Shown piece after piece: positions 7,151-13,180 of a stretch of 17,652 nucleotides of DNA (the stretch's first letter is position 1; every line of letters begins with the position of its first letter). Source of the stretch: Methanimicrococcus sp. (GTDB lineage: Archaea; Halobacteriota; Methanosarcinia; Methanosarcinales; Methanosarcinaceae); the NCBI GenBank assembly GCA_009783635.1, contig WRDC01000015.1, forward strand, positions 1 through 17,652, read 5' to 3'. The position numbers were made by a program, and so were the translations under genes. The notes under the pieces are model-generated. The model had not been told where the DNA came from. It searched no databases and was given only the letters and a program-made list of their open reading frames with translations.

Positions 7151-7186
7151 TTCATACTTTTTATGAAATTCGTAATACTTATATAA
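7151..7186 (+). promoter_or_regulatory. cfbA promoter with adjacent inverted repeat (possible operator)
   Basis: TTATATAA at 7179-7186 is a strong TATA box, 58 nt before the cfbA ATG. Just upstream is a perfect 6-bp inverted repeat, TTCATA-cttt(t)-TATGAA (7151-7156 and 7162-7167). A metal-dependent regulator or an activator could bind there; this is a position-based guess. Confidence 0.4.
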
Positions 7187-7243
7187 CATTAAATCCTCAG
7201 TGTTTCACGCATTTATATCAAAAAAAGGAATGGTCGATTATAT

Positions 7244-7822
7244 ATGAGCAACAACGAAACATTATTACTGGTCGGTCACGGCAGCAAGCTGCCGCATTCG
7301 AAACAATTGATGATTGACATCGCCGAGAAAGTGAAAGCGAAAAACGAATTTGAAAACGTTGAAATCGGTTTGATGGAATTCAATGAGCCGACAATTCCGG
7401 ACGCGCTTAAAAAAATCATTGCTTCCGGTTCTAAAAAAATCGTCGTTGTGCCGGTCTTTTTGGCCCACGGCACCCACACCACAAAGGATATTCCGGCAAT
7501 CCTCGGTCTTCGCGGGAACGAACAGGGCAACGGCCACGGCCACGGCAGCTGCGCGCACGGACAGCACGAAAAGGACCAAACCGAAAAAACAGGTATCATT
7601 GCGACGCTGAAGTCGCGTTTCGGAAAAGGCGAACACGACCATGGGCACGGCCATGGACACGGGCACGGACACGGCCATGGACACGGACACGGTCATCATC
7701 ACCACCACGCGGCTGAAGCCGTTGAAATTCCCGCCGATGTTGAAATCATTTACAGGGAACCGCTCGGCGCCGATGACAGAATTGTTGAAATCGTCGTGGA
7801 GCGCGCTTTAAAAAAGGAGTGA
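7244..7822 (+). CDS. cfbA: CfbA/CbiXS sirohydrochlorin nickel/cobalt chelatase with long His-rich insert
   Basis: A small class II chelatase that inserts Ni2+ (or Co2+) into sirohydrochlorin, the first committed step to coenzyme F430 (and a route to cobamides). The core matches archaeal CfbA: LLLVGHGSKLPHSK with H12, PVFLAHGTHTTKDIP with H75, and the terminal YREPLGADDRIVEIVVERA. The usual length is about 125-145 residues; here it is 192. The extra residues (about 91-158) replace a short loop between KDIPAILGL and VEIIYREPLG and hold two His-rich stretches: GNGHGHGSCAHGQH (95-108) and about ten GH repeats ending in five His (131-155). They probably store or hand over metal and are not needed for the fold. 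It precedes an ABC importer on the same strand, after an 81-nt gap with T-runs. Confidence 0.92.
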   Translation: MSNNETLLLVGHGSKLPHSKQLMIDIAEKVKAKNEFENVEIGLMEFNEPTIPDALKKIIASGSKKIVVVPVFLAHGTHTTKDIPAILGLRGNEQGNGHGHGSCAHGQHEKDQTEKTGIIATLKSRFGKGEHDHGHGHGHGHGHGHGHGHGHHHHHAAEAVEIPADVEIIYREPLGADDRIVEIVVERALKKE

Positions 7823-7835
7823 AGTGAGAAAATCA

Positions 7836-7865
7836 TTTCATTTTTTACATTTTTTTACTTTTTTC
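7836..7865 (+). terminator. Oligo-T termination signal after cfbA
   Basis: Four T-runs (6-7 T in the longer ones) follow the cfbA stop within 45 nt, as in typical archaeal terminators. No strong TATA box was seen between here and the next gene at 7904, so some read-through into the importer genes is likely. Confidence 0.4.
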
Positions 7866-7903
7866 TGTTGATATGCGTTATCGTATGAGAGAGGGAAACG
7901 ATC

Positions 7904-9031
7904 ATGAAAAAGATGACAAGAACGATAATAGCATTGTTCGTAATTGCCGAAATGCTCCTGATTCCGGCGGCAGGGGTGCAGGACACGACGGATTTCGGCG
8001 CGATGGATTTCAGCGCGGCGGATTTCGGCGCGGCGGATTTCACCCCGGTGACCGTGGTGAACTCAGTCGGAACGGCCGTCACTTTTGAAGAGCCCGCGCA
8101 GAAGGCCGCGTCGCTCGGGATATCATTTACAACCACGCTACTGGCGCTCGAATGCGGCGACAGCATCGTCTTAATCGATCAATATTCTTCCGACTCAAAC
8201 AGCGGCATCACCGAACTGGCGTCGCATCCCGCCTCTTCCCATTCATATCCTGTGGGCAACGGGGAGCAGATTGCGCAGCTTCTGGCCGACGGGATGGGAG
8301 GATTTGACAAAACGCGGGATGTCGTGTTCATCTACGGCTATGCCTATCACGCGGATGCCATACGCTCGATGGAGGCCCTCGGGCTGAAGGTCGTCACCTT
8401 CTATCCCGCCACCTATTCCGAAGGCGTTGAAATGGTCACGGAGATCGGCGCGATCATGGGCAAAAATTCAAAAGCCGCCGAAATCACGCAGGAGATGAAG
8501 TCGGCGTCCGCATACTATTCGCAAACATTGGAAGAGAACGGGATTGCCGGCGATTCAAGGGTCAAAGCGGTCTACGTAAGCTACAGCGGAGGGAATATGA
8601 GGATCGGGAACATTAATTCGTATTCCGTGATTCTGTTGAAAATTGCGGGCGGAGTAAATCCCGCGGATGACGCGAACATGATCGGTTCCGCTTTAATCTC
8701 ATACGGCATCGATGACACGGCGCTCATTCAGCTGGACCCGGATGTGATATTTTTGGACCCGAACTATTCCGGGACCGCGGAGGAATTCAGGGCCGAAAAG
8801 AACCTGAAGGACAGCGTGCGGGTATACAAGCTGAGCATGATAATGAACCAATACGGCCCCTCGTCCATGGACGGCATTGAGTATATGGCAAAGGCGATGT
8901 ATCCGGACATCTTCGGATATCTTGATGACGAACAGGCCGCGGACAAGGCCGGAAACACCCTGCTGTACGTTTTGGCGGTTTGCGCGTTTTTGGCAATCGC
9001 GGCGATTGCGTACACCGCGCTCAGACGCTGA
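7904..9031 (+). CDS. Membrane-anchored BtuF/FecB-type substrate-binding protein
   Basis: The extracellular binding protein of the ABC importer encoded by the next two genes. It has 375 residues. An N-terminal signal sequence (RTIIALFVIAEMLLIPAAG, about 6-24) is followed by three pentapeptide-like repeats DFGAM, DFSAA, DFGAA in a short linker (15-nt DNA repeat, about 7990-8041). The periplasmic-binding-protein fold (PF01497 type) spans about residues 46-335; FEEPAQKAASLG resembles its usual start (PxRVVSLG). A single C-terminal membrane helix (LLYVLAVCAFLAIAAIAYTA) with RR after it anchors the protein, as common in archaea. The start ATG has GAGGGA about 8 nt upstream. The ligand (cobamide, haem, siderophore or metal chelate) cannot be read from sequence. 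Confidence 0.88.
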   Translation: MKKMTRTIIALFVIAEMLLIPAAGVQDTTDFGAMDFSAADFGAADFTPVTVVNSVGTAVTFEEPAQKAASLGISFTTTLLALECGDSIVLIDQYSSDSNSGITELASHPASSHSYPVGNGEQIAQLLADGMGGFDKTRDVVFIYGYAYHADAIRSMEALGLKVVTFYPATYSEGVEMVTEIGAIMGKNSKAAEITQEMKSASAYYSQTLEENGIAGDSRVKAVYVSYSGGNMRIGNINSYSVILLKIAGGVNPADDANMIGSALISYGIDDTALIQLDPDVIFLDPNYSGTAEEFRAEKNLKDSVRVYKLSMIMNQYGPSSMDGIEYMAKAMYPDIFGYLDDEQAADKAGNTLLYVLAVCAFLAIAAIAYTALRR

Positions 9032-9070
9032 CCGAATCCTTTTTACGTTTTTCTTGTTGAGAGGGGTCTG

Positions 9071-10105
9071 ATGAAGTCAACCGGAAGTGTTGGGAGAAAA
9101 CGCGCGAAAGTGTTGGCGGCCACTGTCTGCTTGACGGGCTTGCTGGCGCTTTTCGTGATGCTGGACCTCGCCCAAGCATTTATTAATCTTTCATTTCAAG
9201 ATGCGCTTTTCGCCCTCTTCGGATACGGAAACGAAACGCACATAATCATTGTGCAGAAAATCAACGGCCCGAGGGTGATCATGGGCTGCGCCGTCGGGGC
9301 GGGACTGGGAATTTCGGGCGCGGTCATGCAAGCGATTTTCAGAAATCCCATGGCTTCTCCTTACATTTTGGGATTATCTTCCGGCGCGGCGTTCGGCGCG
9401 GCTTTGGCGATGTCGTTCCCCATATCCGTAATACCGCTCTTCGTGACGGTGCCGGTGTTCGCGTTCATATTTTGTATGGTAACGATGTTTCTCGTGTATT
9501 CCATATCCCGCGTCGGCGGGCGTGTTCCCACCGAGACCCTGATCCTGTGCGGTATCGCGGTGGGTTCCCTGTTCAGCGCATTGGTGTCTTTGCTGACATA
9601 TTTGGCGGGGGACAGGATGATGGGAATCGTGTTCTGGACGATGGGTGACCTGTCCCAAAACGGATGGCAAAACTCGATGATCGTTGTGCCTTTGATCCTT
9701 GCCGGAAGCCTCATCATGGTCGCCCGCGGACGGGAGTTGAACGCGATGATGCTTGGAGACGCTCACGCAAAGGACCTTGGGGTGGATGTTAAGAAAGTCC
9801 GGCTTGAGATGCTCATTTCCTCTTCCCTTGTCACCGCGGCGGCTGTGGCGTTCGTCGGCGTAATCGGTTTTGTGGGGCTTGTGGTCCCGCACATATTGCG
9901 CATCATTCTCGGTCCCGATAACAGAGCGATTTTGCCGCTGTCGATGCTTGGCGGGGCGGCGTTTGTGATACTCTGCGATTATCTGTCCCGGGCGCTCTTT
10001 GCTGATTTGGGCATATTGCCGATAGGCATACTGACCTCCCTAATCGGCGCGCCGTATTTCATATACCTTTTGCGCAGACGAAGACATGAGGTGGGATGGA
10101 ATTGA
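9071..10105 (+). CDS. BtuC/FecCD-type ABC importer permease
   Basis: A 344-residue membrane permease of the iron-siderophore/cobalamin importer family, usual length. Family motifs: INGPRVIMGCAVGAGLGISG, MQAIFRNPMASPYILGLSSG (residues 88-107), IGFVGLVVPHILRII and the C-terminal LPIGILTSLIGAPYFIYLLR. About nine to ten membrane segments can be traced. ATG at 9071 has GAGGGG about 4 nt upstream. It starts 39 nt after the binding-protein gene and overlaps the ATPase start at TGATG (10103-10107), so the three genes form one operon. Confidence 0.93.
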   Translation: MKSTGSVGRKRAKVLAATVCLTGLLALFVMLDLAQAFINLSFQDALFALFGYGNETHIIIVQKINGPRVIMGCAVGAGLGISGAVMQAIFRNPMASPYILGLSSGAAFGAALAMSFPISVIPLFVTVPVFAFIFCMVTMFLVYSISRVGGRVPTETLILCGIAVGSLFSALVSLLTYLAGDRMMGIVFWTMGDLSQNGWQNSMIVVPLILAGSLIMVARGRELNAMMLGDAHAKDLGVDVKKVRLEMLISSSLVTAAAVAFVGVIGFVGLVVPHILRIILGPDNRAILPLSMLGGAAFVILCDYLSRALFADLGILPIGILTSLIGAPYFIYLLRRRRHEVGWN

Positions 10106-10890
10106 TGCTGAAGATAGAAGACCTTCATTTCTCATACCGGGACAAACCCGTTCTGAGCGGAATTCATCTGAATATCGTTCCGGGGGAAATCATCGGGATT
10201 ATCGGCCCAAACGGCTGCGGGAAGACAACGCTGCTGAAACACCTGAACCGCAACTTGGACCCTGCTGTCGGAAGAGTGCTGATTGACGACACGGACATCG
10301 AGACGATGACGAAATCCGATATCGCAAAGCACATCGCTGTTGTTCCGCAATCGAATGAGATTCATTTTTCATTCACCGCAAAAGACATCGTTATGATGGG
10401 CAGGATGCCTTTTTTGAAGAAGTTTCAAGGAGAGACGTCGGAAGACATCAGAATCGTTGATGAATCCATGAAAAAGACCAACATTCTGGAATTTGAAGAC
10501 CGGTTCATAAACACCATGAGCGGCGGCGAACGGCAGCGCGTCATCATCGCGAGAGCGCTCGCCCAGACGCCTGAAATAATCCTTCTTGACGAGCCGACGT
10601 TACATCTTGACATCAGCAACCAGTTTGAAATTCTCGACCTCGTCAAAAAGCTTTCAGATGAGGAAGGGGTAACGGTGGTCATCGTCTCACACGACTTGCC
10701 GATGGTCGTCAGATACTGTCATCGCATCGTGATGCTCAAGGACCAAAAAATATTCGCGATGGGCACGCCGGAAGAAGTGTTGACGGAAGGCAATATCAGA
10801 GAGGTTTTTAATGTCGATGCCGTTCTTGAAAAGGACGAAAGGACAGGACAAAACACCGTCCGCGTCTTCGGGTCATGCACCAACGGGTAA
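10105..10890 (+). CDS. BtuD/FecE-type ABC importer ATPase
   Basis: The ATPase of the importer, 261 residues with the start used here. It carries Walker A GPNGCGKT (34-41), Q-loop Q82, signature MSGGERQR (138-145), Walker B IILLDEP (158-164) and H-loop H196 in SHD. All catalytic residues are present. Start: ATG at 10105 overlaps the permease stop (TGATG) and has AGGTG about 10 nt upstream; an in-frame ATG at 10096 (adding MEL) is only 1 nt from that site, so it is less likely. It works as a dimer with two copies of the permease in the membrane. A C-terminal tail of about 40 residues follows the core, as is common in this family. Confidence 0.93.
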   Translation: MLKIEDLHFSYRDKPVLSGIHLNIVPGEIIGIIGPNGCGKTTLLKHLNRNLDPAVGRVLIDDTDIETMTKSDIAKHIAVVPQSNEIHFSFTAKDIVMMGRMPFLKKFQGETSEDIRIVDESMKKTNILEFEDRFINTMSGGERQRVIIARALAQTPEIILLDEPTLHLDISNQFEILDLVKKLSDEEGVTVVIVSHDLPMVVRYCHRIVMLKDQKIFAMGTPEEVLTEGNIREVFNVDAVLEKDERTGQNTVRVFGSCTNG

Positions 10891-10894
10891 AGCC

Positions 10895-10933
10895 GGCAAT
10901 GGTCTTTGCCAAATTCCTTTTTTCAATTCCTTT
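10895..10933 (+). terminator. Hairpin plus T-runs ending the importer operon
   Basis: GGCAA (10895-10899) pairs with TTGCC (10906-10910) across a 6-nt loop and is followed by T-rich DNA (aaattccttttttcaattcc). It sits between two convergent genes. The short stem means the T-runs probably carry the signal. Confidence 0.4.
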
Positions 10934-10935
10934 CT

Positions 10936-12318
10936 TCAAATTTCATAGATATCCGGGTCGTCTGCTGTCCCGAGCAGGTATGCGCCTTCTTCCTGCGGCA
11001 GTTCATGAACTTGTTTTAATTTTTTGTTGATCGTTCTTGTTTTTGAATCGACGGCGTCCAAAGCGTTGGAAGCTTCGTTCAATTTTTTGCGCGTTTTTTC
11101 AAGCAGGTCGCCGAATTTTGAAAACTCGGTTTTGACGGCGCTGAGAAGCATTTGGATTTCCCCTGTCTTCTTTTCGACCGCCAGCGTTTGAAATCCCATT
11201 CGAAGACTGTTCAAAAAGGCTGCCAGCGTTGTCGGACCGACAATCGAAACTCGGTATTCCCGCTGTACGAATTCAAAAAGGCCGGGGCGGCGGAGGATTT
11301 CGGCGTACAGCCCTTCTGTCGGAATGAACATGACGGCAAAATCCGTTGTGTGCGGCACTTCTATGTATTTGTCCCGAATCGTTTTCGCGTTCGTTTTCAC
11401 GGCGGTTTCCAGCTGCTTTCCGGCGGCTTCGATGTTTTCGGGATTGTTTTCATACGCGTCTGTGAGCCTTTGGTAATCTTCCAACGGGAATTTGGAGTCG
11501 ATTGCCAAAAAGACGGGGGCGCTGCCGTCTTTTCCCGGCAGCCTGACGGCGTATTCCACTCTTTCGGCCGTGTTTGGTTTAACAGCCGCGTTTTTGTCGT
11601 ATTGGTCCGGCGACAAGACCTGTTCCAAAATCGCGCCGAGCTGGATTTCTCCGAGATTTCCGCGCGTTTTTACGTTGGTCAGCACACGTTTCAAGTCTCC
11701 GACACCGTTTGCGAGGGTTTGCATTTCCCCCAAGCCTTTGAACACGTCGTTCAGCCTTTCGCTGATGCCTTTAAAGGATTCGTTAAAACGTTTTTCAACG
11801 CTTTCCTGAAGCTTTTCATCCACGGTTTTCTTCATTTCATCCAGTTTTGAATCGTTGGATTCCTGCATTTTTGAAATTCGGTCTTCCGTTATCTTCCGGA
11901 TCTTTTCAAGGTTTTCTTCCGTTGTCTCCCGAATCTTTTCAAGTTTCGCTTCCGTTATTTTATTCAGCTCGTTTTGCCTTCCCTCAAACATTCCGAATTT
12001 ATTTTCCTGCGATGTCTGAAACAGAGACAGCGATTTCGCCATTTCCGTTCTGTTTTCTTTCAGTGACAGATTCAATTCTTCGCGGTTCTTGGAAATTTCA
12101 TTTCTCATGCCCGCGTCCAAACGGGACATTTCCCGCCCGATTTCATTGCGGATAACGCTTGTCTGTGTGTCAAGCGTCGTGTCCAGCGTCTTTTCAAACC
12201 GGTTGAAATCCGCCCCGCCGCCGGTTCCGCCGCGGCGGAGGATTGTCATCGCGAGATTCAGCAGCAAAAGAAAAACGACTGCGCCGAGCAGTCCTAAAAT
12301 CAATGATTCGGTGTCCAT
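10936..12318 (-). CDS. rmuC: RmuC-family protein (DNA recombination/inversion limiting)
   Basis: A 460-residue RmuC-like protein. Residues about 5-27 form one membrane helix (ILGLLGAVVFLLLLNLAMTI). A long, charged heptad-rich coiled coil (about 35-200) follows, then the RmuC domain, a PDDEXK-like nuclease fold (about 200-400), with VKTRGNLGEIQLGAILEQVL, LAIDSKFPLEDYQ and FMPTEGLYAEI (FIP(S/T)E in the family). In bacteria RmuC lowers inversion at short inverted repeats, which is notable next to a repeat-rich stretch. Start: ATG at 12318 is preferred (GGAG 11 nt upstream); the TTG at 12327 is only 2 nt from the same site. A TATA box lies at 12372-12380. Confidence 0.85.
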   Translation of the reverse strand: MDTESLILGLLGAVVFLLLLNLAMTILRRGGTGGGADFNRFEKTLDTTLDTQTSVIRNEIGREMSRLDAGMRNEISKNREELNLSLKENRTEMAKSLSLFQTSQENKFGMFEGRQNELNKITEAKLEKIRETTEENLEKIRKITEDRISKMQESNDSKLDEMKKTVDEKLQESVEKRFNESFKGISERLNDVFKGLGEMQTLANGVGDLKRVLTNVKTRGNLGEIQLGAILEQVLSPDQYDKNAAVKPNTAERVEYAVRLPGKDGSAPVFLAIDSKFPLEDYQRLTDAYENNPENIEAAGKQLETAVKTNAKTIRDKYIEVPHTTDFAVMFIPTEGLYAEILRRPGLFEFVQREYRVSIVGPTTLAAFLNSLRMGFQTLAVEKKTGEIQMLLSAVKTEFSKFGDLLEKTRKKLNEASNALDAVDSKTRTINKKLKQVHELPQEEGAYLLGTADDPDIYEI

Positions 12319-12371
12319 ATTTTTCAAAACTCCGTAGGATATCCTGTTAATGGAACCGAAAATGTGTCCGG

Positions 12372-12380
12372 TTTATATAT
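12372..12380 (-). promoter_or_regulatory. TATA box for rmuC
   Basis: The minus strand reads ATATATAAA, 54 nt before the chosen rmuC ATG, so transcription would start near 12347 with a leader of about 30 nt. The match to the archaeal consensus is strong. Confidence 0.5.
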
Positions 12381-12426
12381 CGGCCAGCCTTGTGGGGTGA
12401 AAGTACCGCGTGATTTGAGGATTGAT

Positions 12427-12636
12427 GCTGCCATTGTTGCTGCCACTGCTGCTGTTGCTGCTATTGTTGCTGCTGTTGCTGCTATTGTTGCTGCTGCTAT
12501 TGCTGCTGCTGTTGCTGCCATTGCTGCTGCCACTGCTGCTGCCACTGCTGCTGCCATTGCTGCTGTTACTGCTATTGCTGCTGCTGCCATTGCCACTACT
12601 GCTGCTACTGTCCATGTTGCCACTGCCACCGCTGCT
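12427..12636. repeat. 210-nt degenerate GCT/AGC triplet tract
   Basis: Read in triplets from 12427, 69 of 70 codons are GCT, GCC, GTT, GTC, ATT, ACT or ACC, that is purine-pyrimidine-pyrimidine; only CAT at 12613 breaks the rule. All other variants differ from GCT by transitions. On the minus strand this reads as Ser/Asn/Gly (107-codon frame from TTG 12696 to 12373, ending in the rmuC TATA box); on the plus strand as Ala/Ile/Val/Thr or Leu. I see no start signal or family for any frame and do not call a gene. Confidence 0.9.
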
Positions 12637-12738
12637 GATAAAAATAGATGTAGCCGCAATTTCGAATTTCAGTCGCTGCGCTCCCGAAATCCTCAATTGC
12701 GATCGTACTTGAATTTTTCAAAGATTTAAAACAAAAAG

Positions 12739-12826
12739 AAACACCCCTTTTTCAAAAAAATTAAGAAAAAAGGAAACGCCCCTTTTCCTTAAACTTATCT
12801 TTTAGGTTTTTGAAAAAGGGGCGTTT
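12739..12826. repeat. Nested inverted repeat with a triplicated AAACGCCCCTTTT element
   Basis: Arms 12739-12758 and 12807-12826 pair over 20 bp with one A/C mismatch. The 48-nt loop holds an inner hairpin (AAGGAAA 12770-12776 with TTTCCTT 12784-12790). The element aaac(a/g)ccccttttt occurs three times: about 12739, about 12774 (direct) and 12826 (inverted). It could be a bidirectional terminator, a small structured RNA or a remnant of a small mobile element. No target-site duplication is evident. Confidence 0.75.
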
Positions 12827-12896
12827 GGGGTTTGAATTAAATTGAAGAAGATGGGTGTTTCATTTTATTGGTTCGTCCGAAAAGCAAAAACCGTTT

Positions 12897-12949
12897 CTCC
12901 ATTTTCGGATTTGGGCGGTGCGAAGCAACGCGCAAATTCGAAAATGGAG
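12897..12949. repeat. 17-bp hairpin with structured loop
   Basis: ctccattttcggatttg (12897-12913) and caaattcgaaaatggag (12933-12949) pair along 17 positions with a single G-T. The 19-nt loop can add 3 pairs and a TGC-GAA-GCA cap (12919-12927). In RNA, plus-strand reading, the whole 53 nt would fold into one rod. No T-run follows on the plus strand, so it is not a standard terminator. Confidence 0.8.
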
Positions 12950-12972
12950 CTTTCGACCCGATTGATACAAAT

Positions 12973-13180
12973 GAAAAGACAATTCTTATCAGGACCCAAA
13001 GCAATAACAAGCGAAAGACGAAAATTTGCCGATGCTGAAACTCAGGATAAATTAAAAACATTGCTCATTTTTTCCGAAAAGACAATTCTTATCAGAAGCA
13101 AAAGCAATAACAAGCGAAAGATGAAAATTTGACGATGCTGAAACTCAGGATGAATTGAAAACCGTCACTCATTTTTTCCG
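12973..13180. repeat. Tandem duplication of about 104 bp reaching into the cofG 3' end
   Basis: The copy at 12973-13075 and the copy at 13076-13180 share long identical blocks (gaaaagacaattcttatcag, caataacaagcgaaaga, gatgctgaaactcaggat, ctcattttttccg). They differ by several substitutions and one 1-nt gap. The second copy contains the last codons and stop of cofG, so the first carries a relic of that end. The period is not a multiple of three, so the copies do not share a reading frame. Confidence 0.9.

Noticed and set aside
7265..7708. Minus-strand frame opposite cfbA (Val/Met/Ser-rich)
   Set aside because: It is the reverse reading of the GH repeats; the plus-strand chelatase motifs are decisive.
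9374..9892. 172-codon minus-strand frame opposite the permease gene
   Set aside because: Antisense to a permease with all family motifs; highly charged His/Arg-rich content typical of a shadow frame.
11152..11850. 232-codon plus-strand frame opposite rmuC
   Set aside because: Antisense to the RmuC domain; Phe/Val/Arg-rich with no domain and no start signal.
12427..12636. Pyrrolysine-type TAG readthrough in the Gln-rich minus-strand frame of the triplet tract
   Set aside because: TAG and TAA both occur often there, as expected from the triplet pattern alone; no enclosing gene exists.
12842..13132. 96-codon plus-strand frame and a 74-codon minus-strand frame over the hairpin and the 104-bp duplication
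   Set aside because: The two copies of the duplication fall in different frames, and the hairpin arms would be read as unrelated peptides; no ribosome-binding site.
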